This document shows, piece after piece, positions 36,089-49,610 of a stretch of 64,000 nt of DNA (position 1 is its first letter; each line of letters starts with the position of its first letter). The DNA is from Rutidosis leptorrhynchoides. Its lineage: Eukaryota > Streptophyta > Magnoliopsida > Asterales > Asteraceae. Both the position numbers and the translations under genes were made by a program. The notes under the pieces are model-generated. The model searched no databases. It was not told the origin of the DNA and saw only the letters and a list, made by a program, of their open reading frames with translations. The stretch lies in assembly GCF_046630445.1 (NCBI RefSeq), contig NC_092334.1:108573001-108637000 (forward strand), written 5' to 3'.

Positions 36089-36260
36089 CTATCCAACGTC
36101 TGTCTAATCTCAAGTTCGGGTGCAAATCTTCCACGTGCATATCTGAAAATGTTATAACTGGATGAGGTATATCTTGTTTGTAATTGTTATCAACATCCTG
36201 TTGTTCCGCATTCTCAGGAGGAGCAATGCGAGCTTGGGATGAAGATTCACCCCTTTCAGT
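36089..36260 (-). pseudogene. Athila-type third ORF, 5' part, interrupted by element B
   Basis: On the minus strand the coding stretch begins at 36,260 after a clear splice acceptor (TTTTGCAG|ACTGAAAGG) and reads TERGESSSQARIAPPENAEQ, then an acidic region, up to the insertion point at 36,093. The first five bases (CTATC, 36,089-36,093) are the right copy of the target duplication. The rest of the protein is at 22,317-23,489. The region upstream fits a 636-base intron with a small leader exon at 36,897-36,935. Confidence 0.65.
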
Positions 36261-36896
36261 CTGCAAAACACATCAAACACAATTTTTGTGCATCCAAATA
36301 TGCATTAGTGTCAGCAAAATCATCAATCAAAATAATTATAATGACATGTTCAATTTATATCAAACTTATGCTCATTTTCATATTTTTATCAAATCTACAC
36401 TTTTTCAAATAAGCATATACGAAAATGTTCGCCAAGTTCATAAGCATTCAACTCAAATAACATGTCAAAATAATCATTATTAGAAATTAAACAATTTTCA
36501 AATGGCATTATCTCTCAAAAATCAAGTTCATGAATTTTAGACTTGAAAAAGTCCACTTTAATTCTCAAAAATCATGTTTAGGCTCAAAGTTTGGATCATT
36601 TAACTACCTAAACATGTTACACTACTTAATTTAGCAATAATTCATGACAAAAATCGGCCATAACCTGTCTATATCAAAAAGCCCCAAATTGCTCAAGAAT
36701 ACAAACCCTAGATTACTCAAAATTTGAAGTTTAAGACTTCTAATCATGTTAAATAGCATCAATCTATGTTATACAAGCATAATATATAAACAATTTAAGC
36801 ATAATTACACTAAAAAGCATCAAAATCGAATTGGGTATAAATTTGTTCAAGAACACTAATTTTCGGATTAAAGGGTATTTTGATGTAGAAATTTAC
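36261..36896 (-). other. Probable intron of the Athila-type third ORF
   Basis: On the minus strand a donor (AAATCG|GTAAATT at 36,897/36,896) and an acceptor (TGTGTTTTGCAG) enclose 636 AT-rich bases without useful frames. Splicing would keep the frame. Env-like ORFs of Athila relatives are expected to be made from spliced messages, so this fits. Confidence 0.45.
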
Positions 36897-36935
36897 CGAT
36901 TTCCTTGAGAAAGTCCTTGTTAATAGTCTCCTCAT
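36897..36935 (-). other. Probable leader exon of the third ORF
   Basis: A start codon at 36,935-36,933 opens 13 codons (MRRLLTRTFSRKS) that end exactly at a GTAAAT donor in phase 0, matching the phase of the downstream exon. It is a short exon and could be fortuitous. Upstream, at about 36,985-37,010, is a GT-rich stretch. Confidence 0.35.
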
Positions 36936-37035
36936 TGTGATTTTGTGAAAGATTTGATGAAAAACGGCCAAAAATTTCGGATTTGTGTGTGTTTTTGTGT
37001 GTGTGTGTATACGATTATTTTAAAAACTTGATGTT

Positions 37036-37144
37036 AATTGAGACCCAAAGCATTTTGCGTTTTGAAGACATGTAATCTTGATTTACATGAAGCTGGACGT
37101 CTACGGTTAAGTCAATTGAACGAATTAGAAGAATTAAGACATGA
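37036..37144 (+). pseudogene. Athila pol fragment (integrase-end region)
   Basis: About 110 bases match the complement of 13,757-13,860 and still encode [20 protein letters not shown], which lies between the integrase core and its C-terminal domain. It is on the plus strand, opposite to Athila copy 1 and to the third ORF next to it. It is followed by short LTR-like scraps with TACAAACAAGATGCAA, also found at 46,375. Confidence 0.8.
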
Positions 37145-37378
37145 TTCGAAATAGTTGATTACAAACAAGATGCAATTAGTTTTAAAGAATAAATAGTTGG
37201 CGCAATTATTTACACCTCGCAATACACCTCAATAAATAAATTATATACCTTGTTATGCGAACTAATATATACTATTTAGTTGTAAGGTAGTATGGTCAAA
37301 TAAAGGTATACCTTCTTATTTAATATCCATATGAAATATAACTAATATATACTAATATTTAAATAAACGAAGATAACC

Positions 37379-37588
37379 TTTGTCAAATGTGGTCTTCCAC
37401 ACTGCTCACAACTAATTCGTATTGAGTGTATATCCTTAGTCATCTTTTCCATTCGTCTCTCGACAACATCTATCTTTGCGGAAATGGAATCTAAGTCATG
37501 GCTAGAATCAGCTCTAGCTGCTTTAGATGATCTAACGATATCTTTTTCTTGGTGCCACTCATGTGAGTGGGAAGCAGTGTTATCAATA
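37379..37588 (-). pseudogene. Athila gag fragment, left arm of an inverted pair
   Basis: About 210 bases match 17,906-18,115 of Athila copy 1 gag in the same orientation. The piece covers the end of the gag core and part of the Cys/His cluster. From about 37,414 onward it is the inverse of 38,720-38,892. Confidence 0.85.
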
Positions 37589-37703
37589 TATATTTAAGTT
37601 TAAATATATTTAGTGATAATGTATATTATATAAAGCAGTCTAAACTAATATAATATATTTATATAATATCTAAAAAACCCTTATTATAAATATTTACAAT
37701 CTG

Positions 37704-37864
37704 CCTTTTGGTTGACACTTGAAAGCATGTTTATTCTCAGGTATGAAAGAAATCTTTCGCTGCGCATTTGCTCATTTTTAAGGACATTACTTGGAGTCGA
37801 TCATCGCTCTGGGATCAAATGTTGATGACTTCGTCCAGATGGATTAGGACGGGGATTTTCAGTA
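37704..37864 (+). repeat. Family B-like LTR end fragment with degenerate primer site
   Basis: The words CCTTTTGGTTGACACTT and AAAGCATGTTTATTCTCAGG match the 3' part of the family B LTR (near 26,870). The fragment ends GGGGATTTTCA (37,861), after which GTAGGTATCAGAA resembles the initiator-Met primer site with two mismatches. This may be the remains of a 5' LTR belonging to the 3' LTR at 39,208. Confidence 0.5.
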
Positions 37865-38719
37865 GGTATCAGAATTATTTGTTTAATATGAAATAGCGTA
37901 TCGCCCATATATTTAGAAGCATGAATATTAATATTTAATATTAATTAGTTTATATTAAAATAAGTCACAAATGAACTAATATATCGGCTCTAGTATATAT
38001 ACTTCTAATTATTCATATTAGTATATCTAAAGCTCATCAAAGAAAAAGATATCGTATTGAACAAATACGATATCTTTTAAATATAATAAATCGGAGTGTA
38101 TTAATATAGCACTAAATTAGTGTGGGCCTATAAATATTTACCCAAGGTATTTAATTGACGAGATTATTAAGTATAAATATATAATCATTAAATATATAAA
38201 ACTAAATTATTAATAATTACTTTTAATAATATTTCTAGCCCAACATATATTTAACCACTTATATTACACCACTTATCCATATTAATAAAGTTTAAACTAA
38301 ATATAATATAAATGTGTATTACCCTTATTATATTAAGGGTAATAATAAGGGTGGATCAATCTAATATATTTTAATTACGTTATTAATTATTAAATTATTA
38401 ATTAATAATTTAATAATAATTTATTAATAATTTAGATTGATTAATAAATTTAATAATAATTTATTAAATTGATTATATGCGAGTGTCCTCGTCAAATTTA
38501 ATAAATTATTATTAAATTATTAATTAAAACAAATAATATATTAGATTGATTATATGAATTAATTAATATATTTTAAATTATTAATAATTAAATTATTAAT
38601 AATTCCGGAAATTATGTTATAATAAACCGGTTTATTATATTTCGTAAATAATATATCTAAATTATATATCTATACTGAGATTATATTTGTTATAATATCT
38701 AAAAAACCACGTCATATAT
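37865..38719 (+). other. Very AT-rich spacer between the inverted gag fragments
   Basis: No coding sequence. It holds a 15-bp perfect hairpin at about 38,045-38,079 (AAAAGATATCGTATT and its complement) and runs of AATAATTTAATAATT-type repeats at 38,380-38,600. The word GCGAGTGTCCTCGTCAAATT at 38,478 also occurs at 20,192 in the Athila LTR. Confidence 0.5.
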
Positions 38720-38892
38720 ATTGATAACACTGCTTCCCACTCACATGAGTGACACCAAGAAAAAGATATCGTTAGATCTCTAAAGCAGCTAGAGCCGATT
38801 CTAGCCATGACTTAGATTCCATTTCCGCAAAGATAGATGCTGTCGAGAGACGAATGAAAAAGATGACTAAGGATATACACTCAATACGAATT
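38720..38892 (+). pseudogene. Athila gag fragment, right arm of the inverted pair
   Basis: About 173 bases match Athila copy 2 gag (about 49,093-49,264) in the same orientation and the left arm (37,414-37,588) in inverse orientation. It ends after TCAATACGAATTA, short of the Cys/His cluster that the left arm includes. Confidence 0.85.
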
Positions 38893-39171
38893 ATACACCT
38901 CTGCGCAAATCATTGGTCTAGCTGCTTTAGCTGCATTAAAATAATTATAAATTTAGTATATCGTGATATATAACCATATTAGTATATCGTGATATATATT
39001 TAAATAAATGAACTCACCATACCCAATCTATTTGGTTCACGATATATTTATAATTAGGATCAAAATATACTTATTGATCAGATTTAACATATTTAAACTA
39101 TAAATTCTGATACTATCATATTTATATGTGTCATGAAAACATTTTTATTGTTAGCCATGACCACCTCACCC

Positions 39172-39207
39172 AAATTTCGGGACGAAATTTCTTTAACGGG
39201 TAGGTAC
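39172..39207 (+). promoter_or_regulatory. Conserved hairpin plus 3' polypurine tract
   Basis: AAATTTCGGGACGAAATTT followed by CTTTAACGGGTAGGTAC, identical to the arrangement before the element B 3' LTR. It abuts an LTR start at 39,208. Confidence 0.85.
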
Positions 39208-40344
39208 TGTGATGACCCGGGAATTTCCGACCAAATTTAAACTTTAATCTTTATATGTTCCCGACACGATAAGCAAAGTCTGTAATGTTTAAGTCTCAAA
39301 AACTGTGAACTGTGTTTATATATTCATTTGACTTTGACTATCCCTGACGATTCACGAACAATTATATATATATAAATATGTAAAATATATATATATATAA
39401 TTATAAATATGAATATAAGTGTATATATAATATTTTAAAACTGTAAAATACAAAATGATTAGGTTACTATTAAAATGAATTTAGATATATGACTTTTAAA
39501 CATAATTAATATTATATATAAATATTAAATATTCAATTCAAATATGTTATTATAGAAAAATTAGTATTTACAGAATTAATAAAATTAATTTATTAAATTT
39601 TATTACAAGTTAACTTATAGCTGTTATATTAATATCATACTTTCTGTATTACTATTAAAATAGATATTAATATAAATACTAGTATTAGTAATATTATAAC
39701 ATAAATATGAAATTGATATGTATAAGTTGTTATATTATTATTATTTATAAAATTATTATTATTATTATTATTATTATTAATCTATTTAATTATTTATTAA
39801 TATCTAATATGTAAAGAAACTGTATATATAGATTTGGTAGCTCAGAATTTGATTCAGGTCATTGTCCTTCTATTGGTGATTGTCAAATTCGTACAGATTA
39901 GGTTTCTTCTTTACAACAAATCCAAAATCTGTTATCTTTCTCCAGCTACTTTTATTATTTTTTTATTTAAATCTTTCCTGATCGAATATATGATGTCGAG
40001 AATCATTGGGCTATAATTCAAATGTTATTGATAAGAATAAAACGACTTTTCACTTCCATTATCAACTACAGTTATCTCTTATTACAATTGAGATTTTAAA
40101 AACCAAACACCCTACAAACAACCATCTCATTCTATATATATACCAAACATGAAAACCCATTTAAAACCACCCTCACAATCTTTGTTTTCCTTCTTGTTCC
40201 TGTCGAGCCATTTGTTGCTACTATATCGTTATTAATGCTGCACCATGAAGATGATGAAACAAGTTGAATACGTCACCTCCCTTACTCTTCAAACAATCAC
40301 CTAAATCAAAACCGTTTCTACAAAGTATTAGTTTCTGTCTCTTA
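39208..40344 (+). repeat. Family B-related 3' LTR, first part
   Basis: Starts TGTGATGACCCGGGAATTTCC and follows the family B LTR for about 150 bases (CGACACGATAAGCAAAG and so on), then diverges into AT-rich sequence. A TATA-like CTATATATATACC lies near 40,132, followed by a pyrimidine-rich leader. It is interrupted at 40,345 by a solo Tekay LTR and resumes at 43,616. Confidence 0.7.
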
Positions 40345-43300
40345 TGTAGTGACCCGAACTTTTTCATGTTTATATATATTAATTGAGATTGATATTTACA
40401 TGATTAAATGTTTCCAACATGTTAAGCAATCAAACTTGTTAAGACTTGATTAATTGAAATATGTTTCATATAGACAATTGACCACCCAAGTTGACCGGCG
40501 ATTCACGAACGTTAAAACTTGTAAAAACGACATGACGATATATATATGGATATACATATGGTTAACATGAGATTATGATAAGTAAGTATCTCCATAAGTA
40601 TATTAACAATGAGTTATATACATATAAACAAGACTACTAACTTAAGGATTTCGAAACGAGACATATATGTAACGATTATCGTTGTAACGACATTTAAATG
40701 TATATATATATATATCATATTAAGATATATTAATATATCATAATATCATGATAATATAATAATTTAACATCTCATTAGATATAATAAACAATGGGTTAAC
40801 AACATTAATTGAGATCGTTAACTTAAAGGTTTCAAAACAACACTTACATGTAACGACTAACGACGACTTAACGACTCAGTTAAAATGTATATACATGTAG
40901 TGTATTTAGATGTATTAAAATACTTTTGGAAGACTTCAAGACATATATCAAAACACTCATACTTAACGAAAATGGTTACAATTACTTTTCCATTCTTTTC
41001 TTTCATCAAGAATTCTAGTCGTATTCTTACCCGTATTATACACAGCTTCAAAACGTACTTACTATGAGTATATACCAATAGGAACTAGCATGGGATTCCA
41101 CTCTTGATTATGTCATGTATGAATAATCAATTTTAACTTCTACCATGAGCTAGTCAACTAACTAGAACTCCTTTTAACCCCACTCACCACTCACCAATTA
41201 CCACTCATCATTCACTCCATTTCACTTCCAATTCTCTTTCTAATTCTATCTCAACACACACACACACACACACACACTATTATGAACGTATTTTTCCAGT
41301 AGTTAATCATCATCTTCATCAAAAATCACTTCAAGAATCAAGCTATAATCATCATAGGAAGAACACTTCAAGAACACTTCAAAAATCCCTTCAAGTTTAC
41401 TAATTTACTTCCAAGCTTTCTAATCCATTCCAAGTAATCATCTAAGATCAAGAAACATTTGTTATATACAGTAGGTTATCTTTCTTATTCAAGGTAATAT
41501 TCATATTCAAACTTTGATTCAATTTCTATAACTATAAACTATCTTAATTCGAGTAAAAATCTTACTTGAACTTGTTTTTGTGTCATGATCCTACTTCAAG
41601 AACTTTCAAGCCATCCAAGATCCTTTGAAGCTAGATCATTTCTTGTCACTTTCAGTAGGTTTACCTACTAAACTTGAGGTAGTAATGATGTTCATAACAT
41701 CATTCGATTCATATATATAAAACTATCTTATTCGAAGGTTTAAACTCGTAATCACTAGAACATAGTTTAGTTAATTCTAAACTTGTTCGCAAACAAAAGT
41801 TAATCCTTCTAACTTGACTTTTAAAATTAACTACACACATGTTCTATATCTATATGATATGCTAACTTAATGATTTAAAACCTGGAAACACGAAAAACAC
41901 CGTAAAACCGGATTTACGCCGTCGTAGTAACACCGCGGGCTGTTTTGGGTTAGTTAATTAAAAACTATGATAAACTTTGATTTAAAAGTTGTTATTATGA
42001 GAAAATGATTTTTATTATGAACATGAAACTATATCCAAAAATTATGGTTAAACTCAAAGTGGAAGTATGTTTTCTAAAATGGTCATCTAGACGTCGTTCT
42101 TTCGACTGAAATGACTACCTTTACAAAAACGACTTGTAAATTATTTTTCCGACTATAAACCTATACTTTTCTGTTTAGATTCATAAAATAGAGTTCAATA
42201 TGAAACCATAGCAATTTTATTCACTCAAAACGGATTTAAAATGAAGAAGTTATGGGTAAAACAAGATTGGATAATTTTTCTCATTTTAGCTACGTGAAAA
42301 TTGGTAACAAATCTATTCCAACCATAACTTAATCAACTTGTATTGTATATTATGTAATCTTGAGATACCATAGACACGTATACAATGTTTCGACCTATCA
42401 TGTCGACACATCTATATATATTTCGGAACAACCATAAACACTCTATATGTGAATGTTGGAGTTAGCTATACAGGGTTGAGGTTGATTCCAAAATATATAT
42501 AATTTGAGTTGTGATCAATACTGACATACGTATACACTGGGTCGTGGATTGATTCAAGATAATATTTATCGATTTATTTCTATACATCTAACTGTGGACA
42601 ACTAGTTGTAGGTTACTAACGAGGACAGCTGACTTAATAAACTTAAAACATCAAAATATATTAAAAGTGTTGTAAATATATTTTGAACATACTTTGATAT
42701 ATATGTATATATTGTTATAGGTTCGTGAATCAACCAGTGGCCAAGTCTTACTTCCCGACGAAGTAAAAATCTGTGAAAGTGAGTTATAGTCCCACTTTTA
42801 AAATCAAATATTTTTGGGATGAGAATACATGCAGGTTTTATAAATGATTTACAAAATAGACACAAGTACGTGAAACTACATTCTATGGTTGAATTATCGA
42901 AATCGAATATGCCCCGTTTTATTAAGTCTGGTAATCTAAGAATTAGGGAACAGATACCCTAATTGACGCGAATCCTAAAGATAGATCTATTGGGCCTAAC
43001 AAACCCCATCCAAAGTACCAGATGCTTTAGTACTTCAAAAATTTATATCATATCCGAAGGGTGTCCCGGAATGATGGGGATATTCTTATATATATGCATC
43101 TTGTTAATGTCGGTTACCAGGTGTTCACCATATGAATGATTTTTATCTCTATGTATGGGATGTGTATTGAAATATGAAATCTTGTGGTCTATTGTTACGA
43201 TTTGATATATATATGTTAAACCTATAACTCACCAACATTTTTGTTGACGTTTAAAGCATGTTTATTCTCAAGTGAATACTAAGAGCTTCCGCTGTTGCAT

Positions 43301-43615
43301 ACTAAAATAAGGACAAGATTTGGAGTCCATGTTTGTATGATATTGTGTAAAAACTGCATTCAAGAAACTGATTTCGATGTAACATATTTGTATTGTAAAC
43401 CATTATGTAATGATCGTGTGTAAACAGGATATTTTAGATTATCATTATTTGATAATCTACGTAAAGCTTTTTAAACCTTTATTTATGAAATAAAGGTTAT
43501 GGTTTGTTTTAAAAATGAATGCAGTCTTTGAAAAACGTCTCATATAGAGGTCAAAACCTCGCAACGAAATCAATTAATATGGAACGTTTTTAATCAATAA
43601 GAACGGGACATTTCA
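40345..43615 (+). mobile_element. Solo Tekay LTR, plus strand
   Basis: A 3.27 kb copy of the Tekay LTR in forward orientation, from TGTAGTGACCCGAAC to AACGGGACATTTCA, with no internal domain on either side. It is the inverse of 51,078-54,527. Flanks are TCTTA (40,340-40,344) and TATTA (43,616-43,620), four of five identical, so the target duplication has probably taken one mutation. A (CA)n run of about 22 bases is at 41,254-41,276. Confidence 0.88.
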
Positions 43616-44925
43616 TATTACAACCACCTACTAAACCAACTTGCTATGATAAAGGGGTGATAAAATGAAAACAGAAGATAATAAGTGATTGTGAGGATTT
43701 AATAGAGAATACGATGATGATAATGATGTTATATATATATATATAATGGAGAAGAGTATTGATGATGAGATGAAGATGCCGTAATGATTGAAGAAAAGAT
43801 AATGGTTTCGGTGGGAATTTAATGGGTCCATCAAATACTAATTCTTCTCTTATTCCATGTGCAAAAACCGAGTCCTTGTACAAGCCACAATATTTTATTT
43901 CTTTTGTTTCCAATCAACTAACTCATAGTGATATAATTATCAACTCAAAACTACTGTAAGTGCTTTCCTTTTATGGCAGACACTTAGCAAAAGAAAACCC
44001 CACTCTAAATATACAAAACAAATTTACGGAGTCTACTTCCTTTTTCCTTTTCGACTTGGACAGCTATGGCCCAACTTATCCTTGTTATAAATTAAATTGT
44101 GTTGCATTATCATTGTTTCTGCTTTGGTTAACCGAACCCAATAAAGAAAGGTACCACTTGTTTAAAGCATCTTCAATTTAAAATCCACTACCATAAAGAC
44201 CAAGCCTTAAAGTTAAATGCAAAAGTAAATCATAGTGGCATGCACACTAGTGGGAGAGGAAGACCCCACATTTTTTTCCCTTCTTTATCAATGTAATTCA
44301 ATTTTTTCTGCATCAATGTAAATCAAATTGTGACATCTGGAACGAGTATCTTTCAATTTAAAACGAGATGGGCCGCAAAATACATTAGATATTGGACTTT
44401 AAATCGTATTAGTAGGCTTGGAAATCAAGTTATTGGACCATGATCCAATTATATTTTCTCTGTTGGGTCGCTAGGTGATATAGTTAAGGATCAAAAGTAT
44501 TAGATGGCGAGATATAGATTGATATACAATGATGGTTGCCGCTGCTCACTTTTGTCTCGATTTACTGTTCTAAGATAAACTATTTCTGCTCGTGATCTCC
44601 TCTGCAACCTCCTGATTTGCTTCTGTTATGATATTGTTGAAGATGATGGTGAGATGTTTATGATTATGATATTAATTAGATTATGATTACGAATACGATG
44701 ATAACAACGATGATTCATAATGATAAGGATAATGAATGATCATGGTGATTATGATGTATAATGATACGGTTTTGATGGTGATTATGGGAAGATGAGATGA
44801 TGATCCGAGATTGATGATAGTTAGATGGTGATGAATAGATTAGTTTAAAAGAGGAGGAAGATGATGAATATGGGAGAACATAACACGGGTTATATATATT
44901 TCGGGGATAGATTTAATCAGAAAAA
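43616..44925 (+). other. Family B-related LTR, middle part, no gene seen
   Basis: The position implies that this is the R-U5 part of the LTR begun at 39,208, but I cannot align it with the other family B copies. It is rich in GATGATGAT-type words (44,640-44,870). No coding frame of note. Confidence 0.35.
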
Positions 44926-44998
44926 TGAAATTGGCAGAGTGGTTTAGGAGGTTAGAGGGTGAGCGAGAGGTCTCGGGTTCGAGTCCCGTCCCACGCAG
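44926..44998 (+). repeat. tRNA-like sequence, probable SINE head
   Basis: It contains an A-box-like TGGCAGAGTGG (44,932-44,942) and a B-box GGTTCGAGTCC (44,976-44,986) 33 bases apart, the internal RNA polymerase III promoter of tRNA genes. The T arm can form (CGGG-TTCGAGT-CCCG), but there is no matching acceptor stem and no anticodon arm, so it is not a working tRNA. A body of about 40 bases and a long ATT repeat follow. Confidence 0.5.
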
Positions 44999-45036
44999 TT
45001 ATCACTTTTTAGTGTTTCTAAGGTATAATTTGATTA

Positions 45037-45207
<171 letters not shown>

Positions 45208-45972
45208 TTATTATCTTTATTAGGAAAATACATATTAGCATGATTATTAAAATTATCTTTTTTAGTAAAATTATTATTAACATTATTATTATTAATTTTT
45301 TTATCATTATCATTTTTATTATCATTATTTTCGTTTTTAATATTAGTAACATTCTTATTATTATTATGATTATGGATACAAATATTAATATAGAAACAAT
45401 TAGGTTACAAATTAAATAAAATTATTAATTTTATTATTACTAACATTACTATGTTATTATTATAACAAACAAATATTTTATCTATAAATAACTACATTTA
45501 ATACATGTAACATAACTATATTAATAATCTTACTAATTATTTATCTAATGTATATAAAATAGATATATTTAATTAAATTATTTATGACACCTATAAATTA
45601 TTAAATACAATAAATATATCACTAATAACAATATATAAATCTATTTAATTACAATTATATGTGTTAATATATATATAAATGATATAGGTTCGTGAATCTG
45701 AAGCCAACCCTGCATTGTTCAGTTATTCAATATAGTCATATGTATTTTTACTACAAAATACATTAGGTGAGTTTTATTTGTCTTTTTTACCCTTTATATT
45801 TTTGGGCTGAGAATACATGCGCAACTTTTATAACTGTTTTACGAAATAGACACGAGTAAATGAAACTACATTCTATGGTTGGATTATTAAACTGAATATG
45901 CCCCTTTTAGTCTGGTAATTTAAGAATTAGGGAACAGACACCCTAATTGACGCGAACTCTAAAGATAATCTA
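45208..45972 (+). repeat. Family B-related LTR, last part, truncated
   Basis: From about 45,680 (GGTTCGTGAATCTGAAGCCAA) it follows the family B LTR segment at 26,220-26,600 (TGGGCTGAGAATACATGC, GGGAACAGACACCCTAATTG), then stops after CTAAAGATA at 45,967. The final 600 or so bases of the LTR are missing. Athila copy 2 starts here. Confidence 0.75.
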
Positions 45973-46410
45973 TGATAATTTTAGCATATGCAGACTACTT
46001 AAACATATGATTAAACACATTTAAAGGATATTTTGTATATGACTAATTAAACATATGTGTAAACCTCTAATGTCAACATTTCATTTTAAAACTATTTATT
46101 TAAATTTTAAATACCCATATTAAAAGTTTTAGTGTCAAAGTGTGACTTGGTTATATTCATGTTAGTTGGTTATGTTCAATTTTACATTTATCTTGGTTAT
46201 ATTTAAATAAAGGTTTCTTATTTGACTTCTTATTTATTCTTGTAGACTACTAATATCCCGTGTCCTTTATTAGTCGATATATACCTCGCAATACAACTAA
46301 GGTATATATACCTTGTATATAAAGGTATACAACTAATTAGTTAATAATTTATTTGCAACTAATTAAAACATCATTACAAACAAGATGCAAATAGTCTACG
46401 GTAGTATTTT
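45973..46410 (+). repeat. Putative short 5' LTR of Athila copy 2
   Basis: TGATAATTTTAGC at 45,973 resembles the TGATAATACTA start of the Athila LTR at 21,470, and GATGCA at 46,384-46,389 would be a CA end about 20 bases before the primer site. The segment is far shorter than the 2 kb Athila LTR, so it is either another subfamily or an internally deleted LTR. No 3' LTR is available for comparison. Confidence 0.35.
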
Positions 46411-46428
46411 TGGCGCCGCTGGCGGGGA
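46411..46428 (+). other. Primer-binding site (tRNA-Asp type)
   Basis: TGGCGCCGCTGGCGGGGA differs at two positions from the Asp-tRNA primer site typical of Athila and Tat elements. It marks the 5' end of the internal region of Athila copy 2. Confidence 0.85.
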
Positions 46429-48158
<1,730 letters not shown>

Positions 48159-49610
48159 ATGCACCGAGCAAGACGTTCACCACCTTTTGTACGTTCACCA
48201 CTTGTAACTCGATCAAGACATCTAGCTAATATTGTCGCCGTTAATTTTTCTTTAGAATCGTCATCCAGTCGACCAAGTACTCCAATTCAAAATTCCGATA
48301 ATCCATTTTTTGAACCCGACCTCACAATTGAGAATCCGAAGAATATTCAGGGACAATTCGTAGATCCTGAACCATTAATTTTTTCTCCGGAACCACCAAT
48401 CATTCAAACAGAGATTGTCGAGGAACGAACCATTAAATCAGAATCCTCTAGTGATTCAGATTCAACAAATTCAATCATGGAAAATCTGGAACCTTTAAGT
48501 ATGGAAGACCGAATGCGAGCTAAACGCACTGGCCAAGACCACGCAATTACTCATCCTGACATTAATGCGCCAGATTATGAAATCAAAGGACAAATTCTAC
48601 ATATGGTGACTAATCAATGCAAATTTAGTGGTGCGCCGAAGGAAGATCCAAATGAACATCTTCGTACCTTTAATAGGATCTGCACACTATTTAAAATCCG
48701 AGAAGTTGAGGATGAACAGATATATCTCATGTTATTTCCCTGGACTTTAAAGGGAGAAGCCAAAGATTAGTTGGAATCGTTACCTGAAGGGGCGATTGAT
48801 ATATGGGATGTTTTAGTTGAAAAATTTCTTAAACAATTCTTTCTGGCATCTAAAGCCGTAAGACTTCAAAGAGAAATTGTTACGTTCACACAAAAACCAA
48901 ATGAAACTCTATATGAGGCGTGGACAAGATTTGGAAAGTTATTGAGAGGATGTCCGCAACATGGTTTAGACACCTGTCAAATAGTACAAATATTCTACCA
49001 AGGATGCGATATCACTACAAGAAAAGACATAGACATAGCAGCTGGTGGTTCCATTATGAAGAAAACAGAAACTGATGCTTACAAAATTATTGATAACACT
49101 GCTTCCCACTCACATGAGTGGCACCAAGAAAAAGATATCGTTAGATCATATAAAGCAGCTAGAGCCGATTCTAGCCATGACTTAGATTCCATTTCCGCAA
49201 AGATAGATGCTGTCGAGAGACGAATGGAAAAGATGACTAAGGATATACACTCAATACGAATTAGTTGTGAGCAGTGTGGCGGACCACTTTTGACAAAGGA
49301 TTGTCTCAGTATTGAACTAACAATGGAACAAAGAGAGAATATTTCATACATAAACCAAAGGCCTGGAAATAATTATCAGAATAATTATCAACCGCCAAAA
49401 CCGATTTACAATCAAAACCAGAATTATAACCGAAATGTTCCATACAACAATCAACAAGGTCCTAGCAATCAACAAGTATCCAATAATACTTACAACCAGC
49501 AAAGACCTAATTTTCAAAACAAACCACCACAACCCGATGATAAAAAGCCGAATTTAGAAGATATGATGACGAAGCTAGTTGAAACTCAAACGCAGTTTTT
49601 CGCATCTTAG
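48159..49610 (+). pseudogene. Athila copy 2: gag
   Basis: Starts MHRARRSPPFVRSP, as in copy 1, and follows it throughout with scattered substitutions. A TAG at 48,768-48,770 replaces the Trp codon in EAKDWLESL, and another TAG at 49,608-49,610 replaces a Gln codon after QTQFFAS. The gag core, the Cys/His cluster (CEQCGGPLLTKDC) and the Asn/Gln-rich tail are all recognisable. At the place where copy 1 has its extra base, this copy has the shorter A run and stays in frame. Confidence 0.92.

Noticed and set aside
44926-44998. A functional tRNA gene
   Set aside because: There is a B box and a T arm, but no acceptor stem pairing, no anticodon arm and no CCA-compatible 3' end, so a SINE head is the better reading.
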